The notes beneath the pieces are model-generated. The model was not told where the DNA came from. It worked only from the letters and a program-made list of their open reading frames with translations, and made no database searches. A stretch of 64,000 nt of DNA from CAZZCU01 sp964652825 (lineage in GTDB: Bacteria; Bdellovibrionota_B; Oligoflexia; Oligoflexales; CAZZCU01): assembly GCA_964652825.1 (NCBI GenBank), contig CAZZCU010000002.1, forward strand, positions 1-64,000, read 5' to 3'. Positions 15,537 through 22,904 of this stretch are shown piece after piece (position 1 is the stretch's first letter; the number at the start of each line of letters is the position of its first letter). Made by a program: the position numbers and the translations under genes.

Positions 15537-17294
15537 TTAGTCTCCTAAGATAACTTTTGCAAACGGACCCAACTCATACGTCACGCTACGCGCACCATCA
15601 ACCGATGGCTCGCGCGCGCCATTATCCAATAAAACTTCATCCAAAGCCGCATGCTCGCATTCGGGGCGGGCATGCTCGATATTGATCGTGTAGTTTTGCC
15701 GACGATCAAAATTGGCGACTACCGTACGACAACGAAAACGCGCATGCTTGTCGGTGGGCGGATTCACCAAGGTAAAACCGAGGATGTGACCGAAGAAATT
15801 TTCCTTCACATACATGCGGGTGGCGTTGGTAATTGCGAAGTCCTTGCGTTTGGCGAGTAAGCGTCGCACCAACTGCCAGGTGGAATTAGCCATGGAGCGC
15901 TGTCGCTCCAGATTGCGCACGCGATAATTGTCGGGCGCGCCAGCCACCGGCTTTTTGCCGCCCGGAAAACCAACGGACTCATCCTCACCGTCCCAGGGAA
16001 ATGCATTGATCGTGCGGACATACTCCTCGTCCGAGTGCTGATCTGGGCGTTTAACGCGGCCATGCATGCCGAGTTCCTCACCATAATAAAGCAACGGCGT
16101 AAACGGTAACGTCAGCGTCAGAAAATGCGCCATGCGCAGTCTTGCCTCGTCGTCATGCCACTCGCTCATCATGCGCGTCACATCGTGATTGCCCGCGAAG
16201 ATCACGCGTTGTCCGGGCGGAATCTGCTGCTGACGTGCACTAAGATGCCGTAACACGCCGCGCAAACGCTCACCATAGGCATCGCGGACGCTATCACGCA
16301 GTGCTTCCATAAACGGAAAATCCAAAACCATATCCGTCGCGCGCGGTAGGAATGCTTCGATGGTCTGATGATCCGACCAGACCTCGGCGATAAAGCTGAC
16401 GTCGGGATTGGCTTTACGCGCGTGATTGAGAAAACGTTCGAGCAACTGCAAATTGCGCGGCTCACGCCCGTTGGCATTGGTGCCAGCACCCTCGACAAAA
16501 TGCTTGGCGGCGTCGATGCGATAACCATCCACCCCGGTCGCCGTCCAGAAGGCAAAGAATTTCTCGATTTCGTTGACGACCGGATAGTGCCAATCGTTGC
16601 GGGTAAAATCCCAGAACTTCAGATCAGGCATAACTTGGAAAAACGTGGCGTAGAATGCTTGGGGGCGATGAAAGCCAGGATCATAATCGCGACGCTGAAA
16701 CCAGACTGCGCGACAATCGGTACGATCGTACAACCACGGTTTATGCCAGTTGCGATACGGCCATTCACTGCAGGGATCATCAGCAAAATAAAAGAAGTCG
16801 CAGAAGCGATTCTCGGGATCATGCGGATTATAAGCTGGATCAGTCGGCAGGCAGCGTTTTTGACTGCCGCGACGAAACCAATGGGACGTATCCGAGATAT
16901 GATTGACCGGCGTATCGAGAATCACCTTGATGCCTTGAGCGTGCGCGGCCTGAATAAAAGCGCGAAACTCCACTAAATTACCGTAGGCCGGATCAAGCGC
17001 GAAGTAATCAACCGGGATGTAGCCCATATCACCCGTGCTTTGAAACACCGGCATCAGTAACAGCGTGTCGACTCCGAGTTCGCGAAAATACGAGAATTTC
17101 GCCCGCAAGCCGGCAAAGTCGCCTTCGCCGTCCGGCGTCAACGAGCCATCATAAAAAGCTCGCACATAAACTTGGTAAATCACGCGGCTGGGTTCTTCGG
17201 ACAGTGGCGCGGCATGAGCAGTGGGCATCACGAGCAACGCACCAAGCATGCCGGCAATACTGCCAAGCATGATGAGTGTCAGCGTTCTCGCCAT
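15537..17294 (-). CDS. Exported alpha-amylase-family glycoside hydrolase (GH13)
   Basis: 585 residues from the ATG at 17292-17294, which begins a signal peptide (MARTLTLIMLGSIAGMLG...PTAHA). The GH13 motifs are in order: DTPVNHIS (region I), DGYRIDAAKH (nucleophile Asp, about 261), AEVW (acid/base Glu, about 303) and AGNHDVTR (transition-state Asp, about 370). A C-terminal beta domain follows. It should cleave or rearrange alpha-1,4-glucans in the periplasm or outside. The open frame extends 39 codons upstream into the end of fba, but the signal peptide argues for the later start. It lies 37 bp after fba and is coupled to the hydrolase behind it. Confidence 0.9.
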   Translation of the reverse strand: MARTLTLIMLGSIAGMLGALLVMPTAHAAPLSEEPSRVIYQVYVRAFYDGSLTPDGEGDFAGLRAKFSYFRELGVDTLLLMPVFQSTGDMGYIPVDYFALDPAYGNLVEFRAFIQAAHAQGIKVILDTPVNHISDTSHWFRRGSQKRCLPTDPAYNPHDPENRFCDFFYFADDPCSEWPYRNWHKPWLYDRTDCRAVWFQRRDYDPGFHRPQAFYATFFQVMPDLKFWDFTRNDWHYPVVNEIEKFFAFWTATGVDGYRIDAAKHFVEGAGTNANGREPRNLQLLERFLNHARKANPDVSFIAEVWSDHQTIEAFLPRATDMVLDFPFMEALRDSVRDAYGERLRGVLRHLSARQQQIPPGQRVIFAGNHDVTRMMSEWHDDEARLRMAHFLTLTLPFTPLLYYGEELGMHGRVKRPDQHSDEEYVRTINAFPWDGEDESVGFPGGKKPVAGAPDNYRVRNLERQRSMANSTWQLVRRLLAKRKDFAITNATRMYVKENFFGHILGFTLVNPPTDKHARFRCRTVVANFDRRQNYTINIEHARPECEHAALDEVLLDNGAREPSVDGARSVTYELGPFAKVILGD

Positions 17295-17331
17295 CAGATG
17301 TCGCACTTGCACCTCGAATGCTCTCAAAGGT

Positions 17332-18372
17332 CTAAGTGAAATACTTACGCGCCATTTCCTGTAACGTCGTCTGGCGGATTTTTTTGGCCTGTCCCGCCTG
17401 ACCGAATTCACGCATACGCGCTTCGCAAACTTTTTGCATCGCCGCCCGCGCTGGTTTTAAATACGCGCGCGGATCAAACTCCGCGGGCGCTTCGCTGAGG
17501 ACTTTGCGAATCGCACCGGTGATCGCCAGGCGATTGTCGGTATCGACATTGATCTTGCGCACGCCGTTGCGGATACCTTCTTGAATCTCGGCGACCGGCA
17601 CACCCCAGGTCTGCTTAATGCCGCCGCCGTATTTATTGATGATGTCTTGTAGGTCTTGCGGCACGGATGACGAACCGTGCATCACCAAATGCGTATTGGG
17701 TAGACGCTTGTGAATTTCGCGCACGCGCTCCATCGCCAGGATTTTGCCGTCCGGCTTGCGCGTGAATTTGTAGGCGCCGTGACTGGTACCGATCGCGATT
17801 GCCAGAGCATCCACTTTGGTTTGCTCGACGAATTCTTCGGCTTCCTGCGGGTCCGTTAACAGTTGGCTATGATCCAAAGTGCCTTCAAAGCCATGACCAT
17901 CTTCCTTGTCACCTTTGCCGGTTTCGAGTGAACCGAGGCAGCCAAGCTCGCCTTCTACCGACACACCAAAAGCGTGTGCGACCTCGACCACCTTGCGCGT
18001 GACTTTGACGTTGTAAGCAAAATCGGCCGGTGTCTTGGCGTCTTCCTTGAGCGAGCCATCCATCATCACCGAGGTGTAGCCGTTGCGGATCGCCGAGAAA
18101 CAGGTCTCTGGCGAGTTGCCGTGATCCTGGTGCATGACGATAGGAATCTCCGGATACAACTCGACGGCCGCGAGCATTAGATGATTCAGATAAGCGTCCT
18201 GCGCATAGGAGCGCGCGCCGCGTGACGCCTGAACGATCACCGGACTATCCGTGGCTTTCGCTGCTTCCATGATCGACTGAATTTGTTCCATATTATTTAC
18301 ATTGAACGCAGCCACACCGTACGAGTTTTCGGCAGCGTGATCGAGAAGGGCTCTGAGGGGGATAAGTGCCAT
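17332..18372 (-). CDS. fba: Class II fructose-bisphosphate aldolase
   Basis: Zinc-dependent cleavage of fructose 1,6-bisphosphate in glycolysis, cytosolic. The 346 residues show the class II core: FNVNNMEQIQ, VMHQDHGNSPE (catalytic Asp and zinc His), SVMMDGSLKED, VEGELGCLGS, AIAIGTSHGAYKF, LVMHGSSSVP and VRKINVDTD. Length fits the longer class IIA/B-type enzymes. The ATG has AAAGGGAA upstream. It heads a minus-strand run with an exported GH13 enzyme, linking glycolysis with external glucan use by position only. Confidence 0.95.
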   Translation of the reverse strand: MALIPLRALLDHAAENSYGVAAFNVNNMEQIQSIMEAAKATDSPVIVQASRGARSYAQDAYLNHLMLAAVELYPEIPIVMHQDHGNSPETCFSAIRNGYTSVMMDGSLKEDAKTPADFAYNVKVTRKVVEVAHAFGVSVEGELGCLGSLETGKGDKEDGHGFEGTLDHSQLLTDPQEAEEFVEQTKVDALAIAIGTSHGAYKFTRKPDGKILAMERVREIHKRLPNTHLVMHGSSSVPQDLQDIINKYGGGIKQTWGVPVAEIQEGIRNGVRKINVDTDNRLAITGAIRKVLSEAPAEFDPRAYLKPARAAMQKVCEARMREFGQAGQAKKIRQTTLQEMARKYFT

Positions 18373-18509
18373 GAAAACGTTCCCTTTTTGCGAAATATTA
18401 ACCCGCTAAAATACTTAGCCAAAGCCTATACACTTAGGCTTTTCCCATAGCAAGCTGAGAAGGCAAAAGATTGGGACTATTTAGGTCCGCATGGTGGCAA
18501 CCTCGTCAT

Positions 18510-18567
18510 ATCGATATATTTATCAATAAAAACAAAATGTTATACCAAAACACTCCGACGTCGGAGT
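18510..18567. repeat. Composite repeat fragment with perfect B palindrome
   Basis: The AT-rich module TATTTATCAATAAAAACAAA is followed by TTATACCAAAA and the perfect palindrome ACTCCGACGTCGGAGT (18552-18567). The same order occurs at 20508-20564, 21267-21322 and 22066-22114. No A-type REP unit precedes this copy. It lies in the gap between fba and the DUF4143 gene, which are divergent. Confidence 0.7.
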
Positions 18568-18587
18568 TAAGTCAGTTACGAGATAAG

Positions 18588-18636
18588 TGACGGAGCCTCC
18601 GTCATATGTCATAATAAATGACGGAGACTCCGTCAT
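18588..18636 (+). promoter_or_regulatory. Two tandem palindromes overlapping the DUF4143 gene start
   Basis: TGACGGAG-C-CTCCGTCA (18588-18604) and ATGACGGAG-A-CTCCGTCAT (18618-18636) are near-identical palindromes with centres 31 bp apart, about three helical turns. The second contains both the GGAG ribosome-binding site and the start codon. It could be an operator pair that blocks transcription, or an RNA hairpin that hides the ribosome-binding site. Seen directly; function inferred. Confidence 0.6.
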
Positions 18637-19771
18637 GTACTCAAGAGTGCTGCAGCTAGCTAAAATCATCAAAAAACAATCTATCTTCTTAATGGGACCG
18701 CGCCAGACAGGCAAATCGACGTTGATCAAACAACAGCTAATCGACGCTCCGATCTATAGTCTTCTCGATACCAGCACGTACCGCAGACTCAGTGCAGACC
18801 CTGGTCTGCTGCGCCGAGAAGTGAGAGCGGCCAAGACAACTCCTAAAATTGTAGTGATAGATGAAGTGCAACTGCTCCCTGACCTATTAAATGAAGTTCA
18901 CCTACTGATAGAAGAATTCAAAATATCTTTTGTACTCACTGGATCATCGGCCCGCGCACTTAAACGCAAAGGTGTAAATCTCCTTGGTGGACGTGCGCAC
19001 ATGCAATACCTACATCCACTCGTGTCACACGAACTGGGCGATGACTTTGATCTTGATAAAGCTCTGCAAGTCGGCACCCTACCCTCCATTTATAGCAGCG
19101 ACGATCCTCAACGAGATTTGGAAGCATATATCGGCTTCTACTTGAAAGAAGAAATCGCAGCCGAAGGCTTGGCGCGCAACATGCCCTCTTTCTCTCGTTT
19201 CCTCGAAGTCGCGGCTTTGGCAAACGGCAAAATCATGAATTTCACCAATATCGCTTCGGATGCAGAGGTAAAGCGAACGACCGTCATCGACTGGTTTCAA
19301 ATTCTCAAGGATACGATGATTGCACACGAACTCCCGGCTTGGACAAAATCTAAGTCTCGCAAAGCCATCACGAGTTCCAAGTTCTATTTATTTGACGTGG
19401 GTGTCGCGCGATATCTAACCGGTCAAAAAATAATAGAACGCAATAATCCTTGGTATGGCATTGCACTGGAAACGTTTATTTTTCATGAGCTTCGCGCCTT
19501 TGTTGACTATCGTCTTGGTGAAACACTCGAATATTGGCGATCTATCACCGGCCAAGAAGTTGATTTTATCTTGGATCAACGGCTTGCTATCGAAGTCAAA
19601 GCATCGACAAAATTTAAAGAGATCGATGCAAAAGGTTTGCTGGCGCTATCCGAAGAAAAAAAAGACTTGCGACTCATGATCGTCTATTGCGGAGAAAGCC
19701 GTCAAAAATGGAACAACATTGATATTGTTCCCGTGCGTGATTTTTTAGACGATCTTTGGTCGGATATTTAA
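18635..19771 (+). CDS. AAA ATPase with DUF4143 domain
   Basis: 378 residues from the ATG at 18635. The N-terminal AAA domain has Walker A GPRQTGKST (residues 21-29) and Walker B IVVIDEVQLLP (about 71). The sensor-like SFVLTGSSARALKR and the DUF4143 C-terminal part follow, with a restriction-endonuclease-like end (YWRSITGQEVDFIL, IAIEVKAS-type lysine). Such ATPases are common in accessory regions and often move by transfer; their function is not settled. I choose 18635 because GGAG lies upstream; the frame is open to 18587. Two tandem palindromes cover its start. It opens the 18.5-22 kb accessory patch. Confidence 0.87.
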   Translation: MYSRVLQLAKIIKKQSIFLMGPRQTGKSTLIKQQLIDAPIYSLLDTSTYRRLSADPGLLRREVRAAKTTPKIVVIDEVQLLPDLLNEVHLLIEEFKISFVLTGSSARALKRKGVNLLGGRAHMQYLHPLVSHELGDDFDLDKALQVGTLPSIYSSDDPQRDLEAYIGFYLKEEIAAEGLARNMPSFSRFLEVAALANGKIMNFTNIASDAEVKRTTVIDWFQILKDTMIAHELPAWTKSKSRKAITSSKFYLFDVGVARYLTGQKIIERNNPWYGIALETFIFHELRAFVDYRLGETLEYWRSITGQEVDFILDQRLAIEVKASTKFKEIDAKGLLALSEEKKDLRLMIVYCGESRQKWNNIDIVPVRDFLDDLWSDI

Positions 19772-19791
19772 TTATTTGGACACTTTACGTA

Positions 19792-19832
19792 GATAAATCT
19801 GAGATAAAAAAGCTGCAGAAGGTAAAAGGAGC
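19792..19832 (+). repeat. 41-bp direct repeat flanking brnTA, copy 1
   Basis: Begins GATAAATCTGAGATAAAA and ends GGTAAAAGGAGC; identical over 41 bp to 20676-20716. The 843 bp between the copies hold brnT, brnA and a composite palindromic repeat. The shape suggests a small cassette or duplication. Confidence 0.85.
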
Positions 19833-19842
19833 CAGTGATATC

Positions 19843-20136
19843 TCAGGCTGATTTCTTCACTGCAACTTCCAACAACTCATGAATAAATGTCTGATATGGC
19901 TTGCCCACTTTAGCAGCCATTTTTTGCAATTTTTTGAGGACGAAAGGATCAATACGAATCGCAATTAATTGCTTCGGCGAGTCGGACTTGGGGCGCCCAA
20001 CCCTACGCATTTGCTTTAACTCCTTATCCGTACATTCTGGAATATCAGAGAAATCGACCTCGCTGTCCTTGATATGCTTTTCTTTCTTTACGGCTCGCCT
20101 GACGCGCGCTGATGATCCTAATTGTTTCCTTGCCAT
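19843..20136 (-). CDS. brnA: BrnA-family antitoxin
   Basis: 97 residues. The central part SEVDFSDIPECTDKELKQM, then RVGRPKSDSPKQLIAIRID and the ribbon-helix-helix (DPFVLKKLQKMAAKVGKPYQ in part: PFVLKKLQ, GKPYQTFIHELL), is the BrnA type. It would neutralise BrnT and repress the operon. The first ATG lies 92 bp inside the end of brnT, an unusually long overlap, but no other start before residue 43 exists and the conserved region begins at about residue 25. The gene lies between two 41-bp direct repeats. Confidence 0.83.
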   Translation of the reverse strand: MARKQLGSSARVRRAVKKEKHIKDSEVDFSDIPECTDKELKQMRRVGRPKSDSPKQLIAIRIDPFVLKKLQKMAAKVGKPYQTFIHELLEVAVKKSA

Positions 20137-20344
20137 TTTGATCCCGTCTTATTGTATATATGGCGATTAACACTCGATATTTTATTGAAGATCCAATTAT
20201 TTTACGGCGAGTTTCCTGAAACGAATGATTTAGATCATTGGTTTCAATTGCGAATTCATCCACAAAAATTGTGGTCGCCTCTTCAAATGAAATTCCGTGC
20301 TTTTTAAAGTTACGAAACGCTTTATCGGAATCCCAAACGAACAT
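20045..20344 (-). CDS. brnT: BrnT-family toxin
   Basis: 99 residues. The pattern FVWDSDKAFRNFKKHGISFEEA, then VDEF, ETRRKIIG and IRIISARQASRKERKAY, is the BrnT ribonuclease toxin (RelE-like fold). It is the first gene of a brnT-brnA pair. The C-terminal tail QGQRGRFL goes a few residues past the conserved end and overlaps the brnA start by 92 bp. It lies beside a composite palindromic repeat. Confidence 0.85.
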   Translation of the reverse strand: MFVWDSDKAFRNFKKHGISFEEATTIFVDEFAIETNDLNHSFQETRRKIIGSSIKYRVLIAIYTIRRDQNGKETIRIISARQASRKERKAYQGQRGRFL

Positions 20345-20411
20345 ATTTGTATATACACTAATTATGGTGGTGAATCAAAATTTTTCTCGTTTGATATATT
20401 TAAAGTAAGAC

Positions 20412-20582
20412 AGGTCAGCCACGGACATGAGCAGGATGACGCACGAGTGGCCGTCCTCGTCATCCTAACCCTGAGTGAAGCGAAGGGAAGGATCTCCAAA
20501 CGAGATATCGATATATTTAACAATAAAAATAAATAGTTATATCAAAAAACTCCGGCGTCGGAGTGAGGTCAATGGCTGACAT
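20412..20582. repeat. Complete composite palindromic element (C-A-spacer-B-C), 171 bp
   Basis: Bounded by inverted C modules: AGGTCAGCCACGGACAT (20412-20428) and AGGTCAATGGCTGACAT (20566-20582). Between them lie an A-type REP unit (20458-20497, GTCATCC...GAAGGATCT), the AT-rich module with TTTAACAATAAAAATAAA, and the B palindrome ACTCCGGCGTCGGAGT (20549-20564). It looks like a MITE-type non-autonomous element with terminal inverted repeats. The 429-bp gap from 20345 to 20772 holds only this element and the 41-bp repeat. Confidence 0.68.
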
Positions 20583-20675
20583 GTAATCTTACGGAGTATT
20601 TAAAGACGCCAGGGAGTTCCCTACCAGACACTTATCAGCAGCGTATTGCATCGTTTCGCCAATTCAGAGCTACTG

Positions 20676-20716
20676 GATAAATCTGAGATAAAAAAGCTGC
20701 AGAAGGTAAAAGGAGC
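20676..20716 (+). repeat. 41-bp direct repeat flanking brnTA, copy 2
   Basis: Exact copy of 19792-19832, 884 bp downstream. It ends just before the 3' end of the orphan antitoxin gene and has no coding role that I can see. Confidence 0.85.
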
Positions 20717-20772
20717 TAGTTGAAGTATCAACATCCTAAGACGAAGCACTTGCGAGCATTGAGCAACTAACT

Positions 20773-21099
20773 TTAAGACGCTTTACGGCGTTTCTGGGTT
20801 TTAGGTTCCACAACTAGTTTTAGACCCATAGATTTCAGTAAAGTCTGCAAGGTAGCAACTTTGGGATTACCATTTTTTGAAAGTGCCTTATAGAGGCTTT
20901 CACGGCCAAGAGCAGATTTCTTCGAGACTTTTGTCATACCATGTGCAACAGCCACATCTCGCAAAGCGAGAAGAAATGCATCGATCATCAAATCATCGTC
21001 ATCTAATAGCTGCGCATTTAGATACTTCGCAGCATAGACAGGATCTTTGAGTCGATTTCGCAACTCTGTTTCGTAAGAAACAGCTTTTACCCTTTTCAT
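20773..21099 (-). CDS. Orphan addiction-module antidote protein (HI1420 type)
   Basis: 108 residues. The sequence AFLLALRDVAVAHGMTKVSK, then KSALGRESLYKALSKNGNPK and TLLKSMGLKLVVEP, is the HTH antidote family seen beside HI1419-type RelE toxins. In those pairs the toxin gene comes first. Here nothing resembling a toxin lies upstream on the same strand (21100-21433 is repeats) or downstream, so it is an orphan. A perfect palindrome upstream could be its operator. It may be a relic, or may guard against incoming toxins. Confidence 0.82.
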   Translation of the reverse strand: MKRVKAVSYETELRNRLKDPVYAAKYLNAQLLDDDDLMIDAFLLALRDVAVAHGMTKVSKKSALGRESLYKALSKNGNPKVATLQTLLKSMGLKLVVEPKTQKRRKAS

Positions 21100-21132
21100 G
21101 GATTCTCCTTACAATAGACGACTCCCATATAT

Positions 21133-21150
21133 TGTATCCTAAAGGATACA
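21133..21150. promoter_or_regulatory. Probable operator of the orphan antidote gene
   Basis: Perfect inverted repeat TGTATCCT-AA-AGGATACA (8-bp arms), 34 bp upstream of the antidote ATG in an AT-rich context (TATATTGTATCC). Position and symmetry fit autorepression by the dimeric HTH protein. Its survival suggests the orphan gene is still regulated. Confidence 0.55.
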
Positions 21151-21164
21151 TATATCTCGTTTTA

Positions 21165-21341
21165 AGATCCTTCCCCTTCGTTTCACTCAGGGTCAGGATG
21201 ACGAGGGCTGGGTCAATGGCTGACAGTAAACCCTATGACGTACCTTAGAACAATTCGCTAACCTCTATATATATTTATCAATAAAAACAAACACTTATAT
21301 CAAAAAACTCCGGCGTCGGAGTGAGGTCAATGGCTGACATG
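21165..21341. repeat. Composite palindromic element, second copy
   Basis: An A-type REP unit (21165-21203) is followed by a C module (21210-21226, GGGTCAATGGCTGACAG), then the AT-rich module (TATTTATCAATAAAAACAAA). The B palindrome ACTCCGGCGTCGGAGT (21307-21322) and another C module (21324-21340) end it. The last 75 bp match 20508-20582 with only a few differences. The 335-bp gap 21100-21433 holds only this and the operator above. Confidence 0.68.
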
Positions 21342-21433
21342 CAAGCCCATATGCCATTGCCATAAGGAAAAAAGCTAAATCGTAATATACGTTTATTTTG
21401 TATACGAATTATTAGTATAATAAGGTAAAGCTG

Positions 21434-21664
21434 ATGATAAAACGGGTTGTGTGGGAAGGAAATAGCCGCGAAGTTTTGCGTAGTTTCCCCGAATTAATCC
21501 GCAGGGATTTCGGAACCGGACTTATGTACTTACAGTTTGGTGCGATCCCAGCGGATGCAAAACCTTTTAAAACCGGTATGCCGGGAACTTGGGAACTTCG
21601 AGCAAAGGATATACAAATTAGGTTTAAAAATTTAAAACGGAGACTACTTAATGAAAAAAATTAA
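21434..21664 (+). pseudogene. RelE/HigB-type toxin with the catalytic core missing
   Basis: 76 residues. The first 58 match the Gp49-like/HigB toxin start, up to the conserved GTWELRAKD. The following G-YRV-Y strand and the FxKKTQ motif are absent, and the sequence jumps to a family-like C-terminal helix (IQIRFKNLKRRLLNEKN). The usual length is about 100-110 residues. I read this as an internal in-frame deletion of about 30 codons that removes the active-site strand, leaving a decayed toxin. The ribosome-binding site (AAGGTAAAG) and the 14-bp overlap with the antitoxin gene remain, so it could still be made as a leader for the antitoxin. Confidence 0.65.
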
Positions 21665-21959
21665 AGGAAAATCCAGAACTGCTAATAATGTTTTTGAAGA
21701 TTTAGGTTTTCCTCCAGAAGAAAGCCGCGTGCTCGTCCTGAAAGCACAGCTTGCAGCGCTAATTATTCGCACTACTCATGAACGCAAATTGACTCAAAGA
21801 GATCTCAGCAAGCTCTGGGATGTTCCCCAACCTCGCGTTAGCGAAGTGATGACTGGTAAATTAAGTTTGGTGAGTATTGAGCGACTCGTAGAGTTTCTTG
21901 GCATTCTCGGCGTAGAGGTCGATGTGCGAATGAAACAACCACGAAACAAAGCGGGTTAG
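21651..21959 (+). CDS. XRE-family antitoxin, intact partner of the decayed toxin
   Basis: 102 residues with the N-terminal SRTANNVFEDLGFPPEES and the HTH KLTQRDLSKLWDVPQPRVSE of the HigA2/XRE antitoxin group. It seems complete and overlaps the upstream toxin frame by 14 bp. With the toxin core deleted it would act only as a repressor, or be on its way out. Confidence 0.82.
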   Translation: MKKIKGKSRTANNVFEDLGFPPEESRVLVLKAQLAALIIRTTHERKLTQRDLSKLWDVPQPRVSEVMTGKLSLVSIERLVEFLGILGVEVDVRMKQPRNKAG

Positions 21960-22008
21960 GTAGTACAAAATTTCTTTGCATATTATCCGTTGATACAAAG
22001 GAAATACC

Positions 22009-22114
22009 CGTCATCCTGACTCTGAGTGAAATGAAGGCGAAGGATCTTAAAACTGCCGCCAAATATTTATCAATAAAAACAGTGTATTATATAATCCCAC
22101 TCCGACGTCGGAGT
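22009..22114. repeat. Composite palindromic repeat (A, spacer, B)
   Basis: The A-type REP unit (22009-22048, GTCATCCTGAC...GAAGGATCTT) is followed by the AT-rich module TATTTATCAATAAAAACA and the perfect palindrome ACTCCGACGTCGGAGT (22099-22114). Same order as 20458-20564. It lies in the 372-bp gap between the accessory patch and the pilin gene. Confidence 0.7.
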
Positions 22115-22144
22115 TGGGGCATGCCAAAAGGTCGGCTGGGGGGA

Positions 22145-22174
22145 TGGACAATTATGAGTCGGTATTTCTATAAT
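22145..22174 (+). promoter_or_regulatory. Probable sigma-70 promoter of the pilin gene
   Basis: TGGACA (22145-22150) and a perfect TATAAT (22169-22174), 18 bp apart, face the pilin gene. Transcription would start near 22181 and leave a leader of about 150 nt before the ATG at 22332. No sigma-54 type GG-N10-GC box, common for pilA in other groups, is evident. I recognise no known riboswitch in the leader. Confidence 0.5.
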
Positions 22175-22331
22175 AGTTACAGGAACTAAGCAGTTTTTTT
22201 GAAAAAGCCCTAAAGTCCGAACAGTGAGCATCCGAGCTAGTGGGGTAATTGGGGCGCAGCGATATCCGTAAAACGCACTGCTGGCCTGGTGTGTTAACCA
22301 TAATGTCTAAGACACAATTAAGGAGTCTGTA

Positions 22332-22886
22332 ATGATGTTCAAGAACAAGTCACAACAAGGGTTCAGCTTGGTCGAGTTGATGATCGTTGTCGGGATCATC
22401 GGTATCTTGGCTGCGCTAGCAGTGCCACGCTTCTCGGCTTTCCAAGCGAAAGCACGTCAAGCTGAAGCAAAGACCAACTTAGGTCAGATCTACACGCTGC
22501 AAGAGTCACGCTTCTTGGATACCAATGAGTATGGCGTATTAACGTTATATGGTAAACGCCCTGCTGCCCTAGGACACGATTGTGCACCCGCAACAAATGA
22601 TCTTGGTTTTGGTATCAGACCATGTACTACAAGTGCTGCAAATACCACGCCCGGTCCGCGCTATGGCTATAGATCAAGTGGTGGTACAGTCTTCCTTGCT
22701 GTTGCTGAGGGTGGTGAAGGTCCGAATAACTTAGTAGTTCCTGGTTGCTCAAATGCTACTGCCCGTGATCGTCACAACATAGACAACCTACGCAGCGTAA
22801 ACCGCGCAGCTAGCGCCGCTCCAGCCGGTGGTCCTGCCGTCGCTGCTGCTGATGAGCACGTGGACGTGATCGCTCAATGTAACTAA
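22332..22886 (+). CDS. Type IV pilin (PilA-like major pilin)
   Basis: 184 residues. The short leader MMFKNKSQQG is followed by the classic N-methylated helix FSLVELMIVVGIIGILAALA with the glutamate at mature position 5. The prepilin peptidase would cut between G10 and F11. The C-terminal domain has a Cys pair (in GHDCAPA and IRPCTTS) and another (VVPGCSN, IAQCN) near the end, in keeping with the disulfide-bounded D-region of pilins. AAGGAG precedes the ATG by seven bases. It has its own promoter and a strong terminator, so it is a single-gene unit made at high level. No assembly genes are nearby. Confidence 0.9.
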   Translation: MMFKNKSQQGFSLVELMIVVGIIGILAALAVPRFSAFQAKARQAEAKTNLGQIYTLQESRFLDTNEYGVLTLYGKRPAALGHDCAPATNDLGFGIRPCTTSAANTTPGPRYGYRSSGGTVFLAVAEGGEGPNNLVVPGCSNATARDRHNIDNLRSVNRAASAAPAGGPAVAAADEHVDVIAQCN

Positions 22887-22904
22887 GTTCTCAGAATTTA
22901 TCTC

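Noticed and set aside
17294..17411. Extended amylase N-terminus
   Set aside because: The upstream residues overlap fba and would bury the clear signal peptide that starts at 17294.
22180..22331. Cyclic-di-GMP riboswitch in the pilin leader
   Set aside because: I looked for the GEMM-I and GEMM-II conserved segments and did not find them.
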